A stretch of 64,000 nt of DNA from Thermodesulfobacteriota bacterium. Its GTDB lineage: Bacteria > Desulfobacterota > BSN033 > UBA1163. Under the pieces are notes generated by a model that made no database searches, had not been told where the DNA came from, and was given only the letters and a program-made list of their open reading frames with translations. The stretch spans positions 61,769-125,768 of the forward strand of contig JAOAHX010000007.1 of the NCBI GenBank assembly GCA_026415035.1. The letters are read 5' to 3'. Positions 36,547 to 44,882 of this stretch are shown one piece after another; the first letter of the stretch is position 1, and every line of letters starts with the position of its first letter. A program made the position numbers and the translations under genes.

Positions 36547-38324
36547 GAAAGAGAGAACGCCGTGGCAAGCCCACGTCCTCCCATTTTCCTCCTCCCGCCA
36601 CCCTCTCTTTGTGCCTGATCGTACGAAACGAGGCCCGAAATATCAGCGATTGCATCAACCCGCTCCGGTCCGTGGTCGAGGAGATTGTCGTGGTGGACAC
36701 GGGCTCAACGGATGATACCAAAACGATCGCAACAGGGTTGGGGGCAAAGGTTTTTGACTTCCCCTGGCGGGACGATTTCAGCGCTGCCCGGAACGAGTCG
36801 ATCCGGCATGCTTCGGGCGATTACATCCTTTGGCTCGATGCCGATGACCGGATGGATCCGGGGGAGATCCGGAAACTCGAAAGACTCAGAGGGCGCCTTA
36901 CGCCCGCAAAGGACGAGGCCTACTTCTTCCTCATTCGGAACCTATCCCAGGTGGACGGAGAGACCCAGTTTCAGCAGTTGAGGATCTTTCCGAAGATCGA
37001 GGGGGTCTATTTCGAAGGCCCGATTCACGAACAGATCTTTCCACGCCTCAAACTCCTCGGTGTGAGGATGGTCGAAACGGACATAGAGATCCTGCACCAA
37101 GGATACCAAACCCCCGAGGAGGTGCTCCGAAAATCCCTAAGAAATCTTAGGATGATACAGACCGCCCTCGATAGGGACCCTGAAAATGTCTTTCTGCATT
37201 ATCAAGCAGCCCGAACCCTGGCAGGACTCAACCGGTTTAAGGAAGCCATCGGCCATATGGCAAAGGTCGTCCAACACCCCGAAGTCCGGCAAAATGAGAG
37301 GCGCTTTTGCTTCGAGGCAACCCTTCTTCTAGCACAGTGGGAGATGGAGATGGGTGACTATGGAGAAGCGAACCGCCTGCTCGAAGAGGCGGCTGCCCTC
37401 GGAGAAGGAAGTCCTCTCCTCCATTTTTACAAGGGGGACTTATTCTTTCGGATGAGAGAGTATCCGAAGGCCATCGATGAGATGTCCGCCTTCCTGAGGG
37501 TTCCCCAAAGGGTAGGGACGATTCCCGTAAGCCTCGATTGGCTTACCCATTATCCCTATTTTGTCCTCTGGCTGAGTTATCGGAGATTGGGGGGGATGGC
37601 TCAGGCTGAAGAGAAGCTTCACGCTTTGTTCTCCCAACCCCGAACTCACCCAAAGTGCCTGGAGGAGATGGGGAATCGATGCCTCCAAGAAGGGCTTTTT
37701 CTCGAAGCAGCCCAATTTTACCGAAAGGTCATCGAGGAGGGGGGAACCGGGGAGACCACTTTTTCCAATCTCGGCCTCGCCTTATGGAAGGCGGGCGTCC
37801 CTGAAGAAGCGGAAAAGGCCTATGAAAAAGCCCTGGCGTTGAACCCCCAGAGGTTGGAGAGTCTCACCAACCTCGGACATCTTTACCATCGCAGAAAGGA
37901 TTACGAGAAGGCCATTGGATGTTTTCTGAGGGCCCTCGAGCTTGATCCAAACCTCCTCGATGTGAGGCTCGCCCTGGGAGAAATCTATTTTTGTCTCTAC
38001 GATCCCGATCGCTTGGTGGAGCAGTGCGATCAATTGCTCAAATTTCTCTGCCTCCCTCGGAATTTCGTCATCGAAAGCCTCAAGGATGTGAGCCTCTTAT
38101 ATCAAACGATCGGGGAAGCCCTTCTCGAGAAAGGGCAGATCCAGAACGCTCTGAAGGCTCACGCCCTCTCCTTTCTCATGAGTCCTTCCCGGGAGGGGAT
38201 GGAGAGGCTCTTCGAGTTGGGGAAATCCCATGGCCAACTAAAAACCGTCTTGGAACAGATCGAAGAGGCCCTGGCCATCCACGGGGCGCCCTCGGGTCTT
38301 TTAGAGGCGAAAAGGGGGATTTAA
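36543..38324 (+). CDS. GT2 glycosyltransferase with TPR repeats
   Basis: The 593-residue protein starts with a GT-A fold glycosyltransferase (about 20-230): LSLCLIVRNEARNISDCI, IVVVDTGSTDDT, and the nucleotide-sugar/metal motif DADD (99-102) in ILWLDADDRMDP. The rest is TPR repeats, for example TTFSNLGLALWKAGVPEEAE and AYEKALALNPQRLESLTNLG. It overlaps the previous stop as ATGA and its own stop lies in the -35 box of the flagellin promoter. Neighbours suggest it glycosylates flagellin; the sugar and target are unknown. Confidence 0.8.
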   Translation: MRKRERRGKPTSSHFPPPATLSLCLIVRNEARNISDCINPLRSVVEEIVVVDTGSTDDTKTIATGLGAKVFDFPWRDDFSAARNESIRHASGDYILWLDADDRMDPGEIRKLERLRGRLTPAKDEAYFFLIRNLSQVDGETQFQQLRIFPKIEGVYFEGPIHEQIFPRLKLLGVRMVETDIEILHQGYQTPEEVLRKSLRNLRMIQTALDRDPENVFLHYQAARTLAGLNRFKEAIGHMAKVVQHPEVRQNERRFCFEATLLLAQWEMEMGDYGEANRLLEEAAALGEGSPLLHFYKGDLFFRMREYPKAIDEMSAFLRVPQRVGTIPVSLDWLTHYPYFVLWLSYRRLGGMAQAEEKLHALFSQPRTHPKCLEEMGNRCLQEGLFLEAAQFYRKVIEEGGTGETTFSNLGLALWKAGVPEEAEKAYEKALALNPQRLESLTNLGHLYHRRKDYEKAIGCFLRALELDPNLLDVRLALGEIYFCLYDPDRLVEQCDQLLKFLCLPRNFVIESLKDVSLLYQTIGEALLEKGQIQNALKAHALSFLMSPSREGMERLFELGKSHGQLKTVLEQIEEALAIHGAPSGLLEAKRGI

Positions 38325-38348
38325 GTTTTCCCTCTCCTCTGACGATAA
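38322..38348 (+). promoter_or_regulatory. Sigma-28 promoter of flagellin
   Basis: TAAGTTTT (38322-38329), 11 bases, GACGATAA (38341-38348). Both boxes are close to TAAAGTTT and GCCGATAA with exact spacing. The -35 box contains the TAA stop of the upstream glycosyltransferase. Transcription would start near 38355, giving a leader of about 85 bases. Confidence 0.88.
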
Positions 38349-38352
38349 TAAA

Positions 38353-38437
38353 GGTGAAGAAAGTCCGGACTTTCCTTCACCACACATTTTAAACCCGGGC
38401 AGGGACGCCCGGAAATCTTTTATCCAAGGAGGAGAGA
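38353..38437 (+). promoter_or_regulatory. Flagellin leader with 5' hairpin and CsrA-type GGA hairpin
   Basis: A near-perfect inverted repeat (38353-38381, one bulge) would form a hairpin at the very 5' end of the message. A second hairpin has stem CCGGGC/GCCCGG (38395-38400 and 38407-38412) with loop AGGGAC. The ribosome site AAGGAGGAG (38427-38434) holds two further GGA motifs. A GGA in a hairpin loop plus one in the ribosome site is the known layout of CsrA targets such as Bacillus hag. Confidence 0.6.
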
Positions 38438-38439
38438 CT

Positions 38440-39273
38440 ATGGCGCTTAGAATTAACACCAATGTGGCGGCGTTAAACGCGCATCGTCAGCTGGCCGATA
38501 CCGATGCCAGGTTGGCGGTCTCCATGGAAAGGCTCTCATCGGGCTACCGAATCAACAAAGCAAAAGATGACGTGGCCGGCCTCGGAATCGCCAATAAGTT
38601 CAGAATGGAGGTCCGAAGCCTCCGGATGGCCCAGCAGAACGTCTCCCAGGCGACAGCGATGCTCCAGCTCGCTGAGGGAGGGGTTCAGAAGATCGAGACC
38701 ATTGTCGAAAGGTTGAAGGAGCTTGCGACGCTTGCAGCCTCGGACAACACCGACGATAACGGCCGGACCCAACTGCAGGCTGAAGCAACGGCTTTGTTGA
38801 ACGAAATCGACCGGATCGCCTCGGATACGAGATATGGCAACACTGCAATGATCAGTACCGGAACCAGTTTCACATTCCAGATCGGATCCGGCAATACACC
38901 GACCGAAGATCGGATCACCGTTACTACCACAAGGGGATTGAAGTCAAGTGATTTGGGACTGAGTGCATTCAATATCTCAACTCTCAGTGGCGCTCAGAAT
39001 GGAATCAACCTCTTGGATACCGCCCTCGATCGGGTGAACGCGGTAGCAGGGGAGATCGGTGCGGCTCAGAGCCGACTGGAGTTTGCGGCAGCCAACCTGG
39101 CCATTTCGGTGGAGAACATCGCGGCCTCCGAATCGACGATTCGGGATGTGGATATGGCCTTCGAAATGGTCAATTTCACGAAGAACCAGATCCTGCTGCA
39201 GGCGGGCACGGCCATGCTGGCTCAGGCCAATATGGCCCCGCAGAGCATCCTGGCCTTACTTGGCGGACGATAA
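38440..39273 (+). CDS. fliC: Flagellin
   Basis: Flagellin is the filament subunit. The 277 residues have the N-terminal D0-D1 signature MALRINTNVAALNAHRQL, MERLSSGYRINKAKDDVAGL and QNVSQATAMLQLAEGG. The C-terminus has ENIAASESTIRDVDMAFEMV and QAGTAMLAQANMAPQSILAL. The central variable region is short. There is no Cys. Ser/Thr residues are plentiful in the middle (TAMISTGTSFTFQIGSGNTP), which could accept O-glycans. Only one flagellin gene is seen here. Confidence 0.97.
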   Translation: MALRINTNVAALNAHRQLADTDARLAVSMERLSSGYRINKAKDDVAGLGIANKFRMEVRSLRMAQQNVSQATAMLQLAEGGVQKIETIVERLKELATLAASDNTDDNGRTQLQAEATALLNEIDRIASDTRYGNTAMISTGTSFTFQIGSGNTPTEDRITVTTTRGLKSSDLGLSAFNISTLSGAQNGINLLDTALDRVNAVAGEIGAAQSRLEFAAANLAISVENIAASESTIRDVDMAFEMVNFTKNQILLQAGTAMLAQANMAPQSILALLGGR

Positions 39274-39283
39274 CCCTAACCCA

Positions 39284-39322
39284 GGGGGAGGTGGAAAGCT
39301 CCTCGCCTCCCCCTTCGCTTGA
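39284..39322 (+). terminator. Stem-loop after flagellin (possible terminator or attenuator)
   Basis: GGGGGAGG (39284-39291) pairs perfectly with CCTCCCCC (39306-39313) around a 14-base loop. It is followed by only a short T-containing stretch, so it may reduce rather than block read-through into flaG, which starts 20 bases later. Confidence 0.45.
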
Positions 39323-39342
39323 TTCTCAGGGAGGGGGCTGAG

Positions 39343-39702
39343 ATGGAGATCCCCGCCATTAAAGCCGCACAACTTCAGACCGCTTCCTCGGAGCCGGTTG
39401 AAAAACGGACAAACAAGGCCTCCCCTCCTTTAGACAGGGAGGTTCCTTCAGGGGAGTTCGGATCGAAGATCACCCAAGCCCAGGAGGAGAATATCCGACA
39501 GGTTGCGGAGAATCTCAACGAGTTTATGAGGAGCATCGATTACAACCTCCAGTTCATCCCGGACCGGGAGTCGGGGATAGTCATCATCAAGGTCCTCGAC
39601 GGCAACGGAAAGGTCATCCGCCAGATTCCTCCCGAGGCGATCCTATCTCTTTCCGCGAGGATCGGGGAAAGCATCGGTGTTTTGTTCAACTCTAAATTGT
39701 AA
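39343..39702 (+). CDS. flaG: FlaG family protein
   Basis: FlaG proteins influence filament length; their mechanism is not settled. The 119 residues have a disordered N-terminal half and the family core LNEFMRSIDYNLQFIPDRES, GIVIIKVLDGNGKVIRQIPP. ATG 39343 follows GGAGGGG at a suitable distance. The place between flagellin and fliD is the usual one. Confidence 0.93.
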   Translation: MEIPAIKAAQLQTASSEPVEKRTNKASPPLDREVPSGEFGSKITQAQEENIRQVAENLNEFMRSIDYNLQFIPDRESGIVIIKVLDGNGKVIRQIPPEAILSLSARIGESIGVLFNSKL

Positions 39703-39808
39703 TTCCCATGAACCTGCTTCGTTCTCTCCCTTACCTCTTTATCCTCGAAGTGAGATTTCTCTGTCTCAAGGGCCGGATAAATTTTTTTAAGCTCACCCGG
39801 AGGTTCAA

Positions 39809-41413
39809 ATGGCTGGGACCAGTTTCGTGAGCGGTCTTGCCAGTGGCCTCGACTGGCGGAACATCATCGACCAGCTCCGAAGGCTTGAGAATAAAAAGGT
39901 CGACCTGATCAACCAAAAAAAGAAGGAATACGGGGAGAAGGTCACCGCCTGGCAGGAGATCAACAAGAAGTTGCTCTCCTTAAAGACCAAAGCGGAGGAA
40001 TTGAATTCGAGTCAGGGGTTTGGCCTTTTCAAAAGTATCCTCACTTCCAACAGTACCACAAAGCCTGAGGAGATCCTCTCTGCCACCGCCGGGGAGGAGG
40101 CCTCGGCCGGGATCTATCAGATTGTCGTCCACCAGCTGGCCAGGGCCCAGAAATATGCCTCTCAGGGATTCGCGAGTCAGACGAGCCCTTTAAATTTCGA
40201 AGGGGAACTCCTCATTAACGGGAAAAGCCTCGTCGTTTCTCCGACAGATTCCCTTTTGACGATCCGGAATAAGATCAATGCCTTGAACACCGGGGCCGAC
40301 CCTTCGAAGGTCACCGCGACCCTTCTCCACTACGGAGGGCAGGGATATCGTCTGGTGTTGACGAGCGACCTGGAGGGGGCTGCCGGGATGAGCCTCCTCA
40401 ATGGGGCTTCAGGAAATCTCATGGGAGCCCTGGGGCTGACCGAGATCCAGTCGGGAGCCGATGCCCATCTCTCCGTGGACGGCATCGCCCTCTTCGTCCC
40501 TTCAAATGCGGTTCGGGATGTGATCCCAGGAGTCATCCTCAACCTTAAAAAGGCCCAGGCCGATACCACCGTCACAGTGAAGATCGAAAGGGATCATCTC
40601 GCCATCAAAGAGAAGATCAAAGAGCTGGTCAAGGCCTATAACGAGGTGGTGGAGGCGATTCAAACCCAGTTTACCTACGATGCGGAGAAAGAGAAGACCG
40701 GTGGCCCCCTTTTTGGGGATAGTGGTTTGAGATCGATCCGGGCAGGGCTGTCGCAACTCATCCTGAACCCGATCCCCGGGGCCCAGGAGGCTTTTTCAAC
40801 CCTCGGGATGATCGGGATCAATCTGGACCAACAGGGGAAGCTGAAGATCGATGAATCGAAGCTTCAGGACCATCTTGAGACCCACTTTGACGATGTCCGG
40901 AGATTGTTCGCCTTCCAGTGGACCTCCACCAGCAGCCATCTCACGTATATCCACCATTCCCGGGAGACGAAACCGGGGACGTACTCGATTCGGATCACCG
41001 GGTTGAATCCGGTGGCAGGCTATTTTGTAGAACCGGGGGATGCGATCGGGGAAGGGGAGTATTTGAAGGGGATCTCGGGCGATGCGAAGGGGTTGGTCGT
41101 GCGCTATTCAGGCCAAACGACAGGGACGATCGGAACGGTTACGTTGAGCTTCGGGGTCGCAGAACTTCTTCAGCGGACCCTCCATCAGATGACCGATTCC
41201 TTGGGAGGTCTCATCGCGGCTAAAACGAGGGGCCTCGAGGAGACGATGGCCAGGATGGACAAGGATATCGCCCAGATGGAGTTAAGGATTAACCGGAGGA
41301 TGGAGGAGCTGGAGCGCCAATTCATCACCATGGAGACGGCCCTGAGCCGATTGCAAAGCCAGACGAACTGGTTGGCGAGCCAGATTCGAAACCTGAATCG
41401 TAATTGGCAATAA
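39809..41413 (+). CDS. fliD: Flagellar filament cap protein FliD (HAP2)
   Basis: FliD caps the filament tip and folds incoming flagellin. The 534 residues include the N-terminal SFVSGLASGLDWRNIIDQLR and QKKKEYGEKVTAWQEINKKL, the middle TVTVKIERDHLAIKEKIKEL and VKAYNEVVEAIQTQFTYDAE, and the C-terminal coiled coil MEELERQFITMETALSRLQS. Conservation of G-L-A-S-G-L-D and the terminal Q-rich helices supports the call. GGAGG precedes the ATG. Confidence 0.95.
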   Translation: MAGTSFVSGLASGLDWRNIIDQLRRLENKKVDLINQKKKEYGEKVTAWQEINKKLLSLKTKAEELNSSQGFGLFKSILTSNSTTKPEEILSATAGEEASAGIYQIVVHQLARAQKYASQGFASQTSPLNFEGELLINGKSLVVSPTDSLLTIRNKINALNTGADPSKVTATLLHYGGQGYRLVLTSDLEGAAGMSLLNGASGNLMGALGLTEIQSGADAHLSVDGIALFVPSNAVRDVIPGVILNLKKAQADTTVTVKIERDHLAIKEKIKELVKAYNEVVEAIQTQFTYDAEKEKTGGPLFGDSGLRSIRAGLSQLILNPIPGAQEAFSTLGMIGINLDQQGKLKIDESKLQDHLETHFDDVRRLFAFQWTSTSSHLTYIHHSRETKPGTYSIRITGLNPVAGYFVEPGDAIGEGEYLKGISGDAKGLVVRYSGQTTGTIGTVTLSFGVAELLQRTLHQMTDSLGGLIAAKTRGLEETMARMDKDIAQMELRINRRMEELERQFITMETALSRLQSQTNWLASQIRNLNRNWQ

Positions 41414-41492
41414 GGTCACCAGGAAGAGAACCGGGTGGAGAAGTTCGATGGAAGGATAGGAGTTGCGAAAGGTTATAGGAGGTTGCTTCGGC

Positions 41493-41924
41493 ATGATGGG
41501 GATTGGCTATCAAGCTTACGAAAGATCAAAGCTCTTGACCTCGGATCCGAAACGGCTGGTCCTCCTCTGTTATGAAGAGGCGGTCCGAAGTTTAGAGGAG
41601 GCGAGGGCGAGATACCTTTGCGAGGATTATGAGGCCAAAGCCAGAGCGGTCCAGAAGGCATTAGATCTGCTCAACCACCTCAGGGAGGCGCTCGATTTTG
41701 AAAAGGGAGGGGAGATTGCGAGAAATCTCGACCGCCTCTATGGGTTTATGATCGCTCACCTCCTTAAGAGCGACCAGCGAAAAGATGTCAAGGGGATTGA
41801 CCAGGTTTCCAAGATGCTCCAAGAGCTGAAGTGGGCTTGGGAAGAGGCGTTCCGCCAGGTCCCCGCCCTTTCCGAGGAAGAAAGGGTATTATCCTCCCCG
41901 CTTCCGGGAGTTTCGATCCGGTGA
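41493..41924 (+). CDS. fliS: Flagellin export chaperone FliS
   Basis: FliS binds the C-terminus of flagellin and prevents early polymerisation. The 143-residue helical protein has YQAYERSKLLTSDPKRLVLL, CYEEAVRSLEEARARYLCED and a final helix ending WEEAFRQVPAL, matching the family. ATG 41493 has AGGAGG about ten bases upstream; a TTG at 41463 would add residues with no ribosome site. Confidence 0.93.
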   Translation: MMGIGYQAYERSKLLTSDPKRLVLLCYEEAVRSLEEARARYLCEDYEAKARAVQKALDLLNHLREALDFEKGGEIARNLDRLYGFMIAHLLKSDQRKDVKGIDQVSKMLQELKWAWEEAFRQVPALSEEERVLSSPLPGVSIR

Positions 41925-42370
41925 CCTCCATGGATTTCGATCGTGCTCATGACGCGCTGACCGAGAAACTGGGAGCCTTAAGGGCATACCTTTCCGCCTC
42001 GCAGGAGATGAAGAACTGCCTGGATCGGCAGGAGACCGACCAGATGCTTCGTTGCCTGGCCACTCGGGAAGGGCTCATCGAAAGAATTAACCGTATCGAT
42101 GAGACGCTGGATAGGATCCTAAAGGAACCCTTCTTTCTCGTTACGGGGCGGGAGGGGCCTGAGTGGAAAGGGGTCGCATCCCTCTGCCGATCGATCGAGG
42201 AGACCCTTGATCAGATACAGAAGATTGACCAGGCCTGTCGGGAGAGGCTCTCCGATTTAAGAAGTGAGATCGGAACGGCCATACGAAAGGTCAGCCAAGA
42301 GAGGGCCACCCTCCACCACTATAGAAGGATCGTGAGCCATCCCCCAACCTTGATCGATCTGCGAAGATAG
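41921..42370 (+). CDS. FliT/FlgN-like flagellar chaperone
   Basis: The roughly 149-residue product is helical throughout (LRAYLSASQEMKNCLDRQET, SIEETLDQIQKIDQACRERL) and has no membrane segment. Its place directly after fliS, overlapping that stop, suggests a FliT- or FlgN-type secretion chaperone. Sequence identity to either family is too weak for a symbol. GTG 41921 has GGGAG upstream; ATG 41930 is an alternative start. Confidence 0.6.
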   Translation: MTSMDFDRAHDALTEKLGALRAYLSASQEMKNCLDRQETDQMLRCLATREGLIERINRIDETLDRILKEPFFLVTGREGPEWKGVASLCRSIEETLDQIQKIDQACRERLSDLRSEIGTAIRKVSQERATLHHYRRIVSHPPTLIDLRR

Positions 42371-42384
42371 ATGATCATACTTCC

Positions 42385-43098
42385 ATGAACCCTGCCCTCC
42401 CGCAACCGATTCGCATCTGGATCGCAGAGGACGAGGACGAACTCCGAGAGCTTTTAAAGGATTTCCTCATCCAAGAAGGTCGGGTGATCCGGACCTTTCG
42501 AAACGGGGCCGAGGTGGTCACGGCCCTCGATCGAGACTCCCTCGATCTCCTCCTCACCGATCTGGTGATGCCGGAGGTGGACGGGATCGAGCTTCTCCAC
42601 CGGGTCAAGAGACGCCATCCCGATTGCGTCGTCATCCTCATGACCGGCTACGCCTCTCTCGACTCTGCCCTTCAGGCGATCCGGGGAGGGGCCTACGATT
42701 ACATCCGAAAACCCTTCAAGTTGGAAGAGCTTGCAATCCTCATCGAGAACGCCTGCGAAAAGATCCGGCTCCATCGGGAGAACCGAGACCTCCTCCGGAT
42801 GCTCAGGGAGACCAAAGAGGAGCTCGAGCGGCTCAAAGGGGTCTGGGAGGACCATCTGGACCAGGTGCTCCGGGTCTGTTGGCTGATGTTCAGGGAGAAG
42901 AGGCCGCCGGAGATCGACTGGATCGTCAAACAGATTCAACCTCCTGTCTTCGATCCGGATCCCAAGAGGAACAAGGTAGATGAAAGGGCCATCGAAAGTC
43001 TCCAACGTCTGGTCGACCTCAGACGTGAGGGATCGATCACGGAGGAGGAATTCTCCACCTTCAAACAGGTGCTGATGAGAAGGTTGAAGGAGGGTTGA
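42385..43098 (+). CDS. Response regulator with C-terminal SHOCT-like segment
   Basis: Residues about 8-125 form a receiver domain: IWIAEDEDELRELL, the phosphorylated Asp in LLLTDLVMPEVDG, MTGYASLDSALQAIRGGAYD and the Lys in YIRKPFKLEEL. A coiled coil follows (ENRDLLRMLRETKEELERLK). The last 35 residues (IESLQRLVDLRREGSITEEE, FSTFKQVL) look like a SHOCT oligomerisation motif. No DNA-binding or AAA+ domain is present. It probably pairs with the histidine kinase at 43267. Confidence 0.82.
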   Translation: MNPALPQPIRIWIAEDEDELRELLKDFLIQEGRVIRTFRNGAEVVTALDRDSLDLLLTDLVMPEVDGIELLHRVKRRHPDCVVILMTGYASLDSALQAIRGGAYDYIRKPFKLEELAILIENACEKIRLHRENRDLLRMLRETKEELERLKGVWEDHLDQVLRVCWLMFREKRPPEIDWIVKQIQPPVFDPDPKRNKVDERAIESLQRLVDLRREGSITEEEFSTFKQVLMRRLKEG

Positions 43099-43146
43099 GA
43101 CTCAAGCGGCGTTGACAAACAAGGTGCCTCTGAGTTAAAAAATTTC

Positions 43147-43175
43147 AAAAACGCATGGTTTGGGAACCGTTTTTT
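43147..43175 (+). terminator. Weak terminator-like hairpin after the response regulator
   Basis: AAAAACG-CAT-GGTT-TGGG-AACC-G followed by six T residues. The inner stem is only four base pairs, though the outer A and T runs can extend it. The surrounding 43099-43266 also holds TTGACA (43112-43117) with TTAAAA 17 bases later, a possible sigma-70 promoter for the kinase, but its message would cross this hairpin. Confidence 0.4.
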
Positions 43176-43266
43176 GTTGGAGTTTTTGATTTACCCAAGC
43201 ATCCCAAATCCCCCTTTTAGAACTTAATCCTATGAAGCCCATCCCGAAGTGCTTTTAAGACTTCCC

Positions 43267-44016
43267 ATGTCCGATTTCCAACGGATCGATGACATCGAAA
43301 AGCTCCTGCTTGTCCTCCGGGATCGTTCTCGGATGGCCAGGCTCGGTTCCCTCATCAGAGGGGTTGCCCATAATCTGAACGGGACCCTCCAGGTCCTCTC
43401 CATGCAGGCGGAGATGGTCCAACGGATCGCCCATCGGCTTGACGAGAAGACCGTCTCCACCCTTAGAGAGAAGGTGGAGCATTGCGTGGGTCAGATCGAC
43501 AAGCTGAGGGAGATGTTGCTCATCCTTCAGATGGCCTCGCCTTCGAACGAGGCGACCGAGGTCCAAAAGGTTCATATCAACGAGGTGCTTGAAAAAACGG
43601 TGGGGCTTTTCCACCACCATCTCATGTTCAAGCACCAGATCGAGGTGAAGAAGAACTTTTCAAGTCGCATCCCCTCCCTTAAAGGGCATGCGATCGATTT
43701 TGAGGAGGGGCTTTCGAACCTGATCGAGAATGCGATCGAAGCGATGGAAGAGACCTCCCAAAAGATCCTTACCTTGACGACCAGGGCGAGCCAAGACCAC
43801 ATCCAGGTCGTGATCGGCGATACGGGGTGTGGAGTCCCTGAATCCCTTCGGCCGAAACTGTTCACCCCCTTTTTCACGACCAAAGATGGAAGCCATTACG
43901 GGCTGGGGCTCTATATGGCTCGACGGCTCTTGGCCCCCTATGGCGCCACGATCGAACCCCATTTCAAAGAGGGAGAGACCCTCTTTTCTGTCAAGATCCC
44001 TCTCCGCCGCTCTTAA
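43267..44016 (+). CDS. Compact histidine kinase
   Basis: A cytoplasmic kinase of about 249 residues without sensor domain. The phosphoacceptor region reads GSLIRGVAHNLNGTLQVLSM, an H-N-L-N in place of the common H-D-F-N. The ATPase part has the N box LSNLIENAIEAMEE, G1 GDTGCGVPESL, F box LFTPFFTTK and G2 HYGLGLYMARRLL. No strong ribosome site precedes ATG 43267; GTG 43249 is possible. It follows a response regulator and runs toward motB. Confidence 0.85.
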   Translation: MSDFQRIDDIEKLLLVLRDRSRMARLGSLIRGVAHNLNGTLQVLSMQAEMVQRIAHRLDEKTVSTLREKVEHCVGQIDKLREMLLILQMASPSNEATEVQKVHINEVLEKTVGLFHHHLMFKHQIEVKKNFSSRIPSLKGHAIDFEEGLSNLIENAIEAMEETSQKILTLTTRASQDHIQVVIGDTGCGVPESLRPKLFTPFFTTKDGSHYGLGLYMARRLLAPYGATIEPHFKEGETLFSVKIPLRRS

Positions 44017-44026
44017 AAGCCATTCT

Positions 44027-44854
44027 TTATATCGGGTTCTTCTGCTCCGAGCCCGGTTCCTTCTGGGGTTCGGTCTCCATCTCCTTCTGGCTCAGGATGA
44101 CGAAATCGACCCTCCGATTCTGCATCCTGCCTTCCGGGGTTTGGTTCGTGGCGATGGGCCGATATTCTCCATATCCCGTGGCGGAGAGGCGTTCGGGATC
44201 GAACTGGAAGTGCTCGAGAAGGTATCGGACGATCGTCGTGGCCCTCGCTGTGGAAAGCTCCCAGTTGGAGGGAAATCTGGGGGTGTGGATGGGCACATTG
44301 TCGGTATGGCCTTCGATCCGGACATGGTTAGGGACCTTCTCGAGGGTCCGGCCCAGGACCTGGAGGATGGGTTCCATCTCAGGCCGGATGGTCGCCTCCC
44401 CGGAGTTGAAGAAGATATGTTCGGAGATCCGGATGACGAGCCCTCGCTTTTCGAGGATGAAACGGATCTGGTGGGCCAGGCTGGTCGTGATCTTGGAGGA
44501 GGGGTTCTTCGAGAGCTCCTCGATCCCCTTCTTGACGTCTTCGGCCATTTTGACGAGAGCCCGTCCATCGGCGGTATAGGGTTTCCCCTCGATGGGCGTC
44601 AGGCTGAAGTGGATGGGAACGACCTGATTTGGAAAGACCCCCGGCTCCTTCTGGGTCATCTGGATGGGCATGACCGAGCCCAGGGCCCTCTGCAGGGATT
44701 CCACCGCGGAGCCTAATTTCTTTCCATCGACCCTCGACACCGAATACATCGTCACAAAGAAGGCGAAGAGGAGGGTGATGAAGTCTGCATAGGAGACGAG
44801 CCACCGCTCCATGTTTTCATGCTCTTCCTCATGGTGCTTCTTCTTTTTCGCCAT
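44027..44854 (-). CDS. motB: Flagellar motor stator protein MotB
   Basis: MotB anchors the stator to peptidoglycan and carries the ion-binding aspartate. The 275-residue protein has a short basic N-terminus, one membrane segment with D24 in WLVSYADFITLLFAFFVTMY, a plug/linker region, and an OmpA-type domain with IEGHTDNVPI, NWELSTARATTIVRYLLEHF and RLSATGYGEYRPI. The A-D-F motif is of the proton type. It is cotranscribed with motA, 28 bases upstream. Confidence 0.95.
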   Translation of the reverse strand: MAKKKKHHEEEHENMERWLVSYADFITLLFAFFVTMYSVSRVDGKKLGSAVESLQRALGSVMPIQMTQKEPGVFPNQVVPIHFSLTPIEGKPYTADGRALVKMAEDVKKGIEELSKNPSSKITTSLAHQIRFILEKRGLVIRISEHIFFNSGEATIRPEMEPILQVLGRTLEKVPNHVRIEGHTDNVPIHTPRFPSNWELSTARATTIVRYLLEHFQFDPERLSATGYGEYRPIATNQTPEGRMQNRRVDFVILSQKEMETEPQKEPGSEQKNPI

Positions 44855-44882
44855 CGGGATGGACCGACCTCCCCTCTCTTTC

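Noticed and set aside
39755..39790. GCCGGATAA upstream of fliD as a sigma-28 -10 element
   Set aside because: It has an extra G inside the -10 box and no TAAA-like -35 at the right distance.
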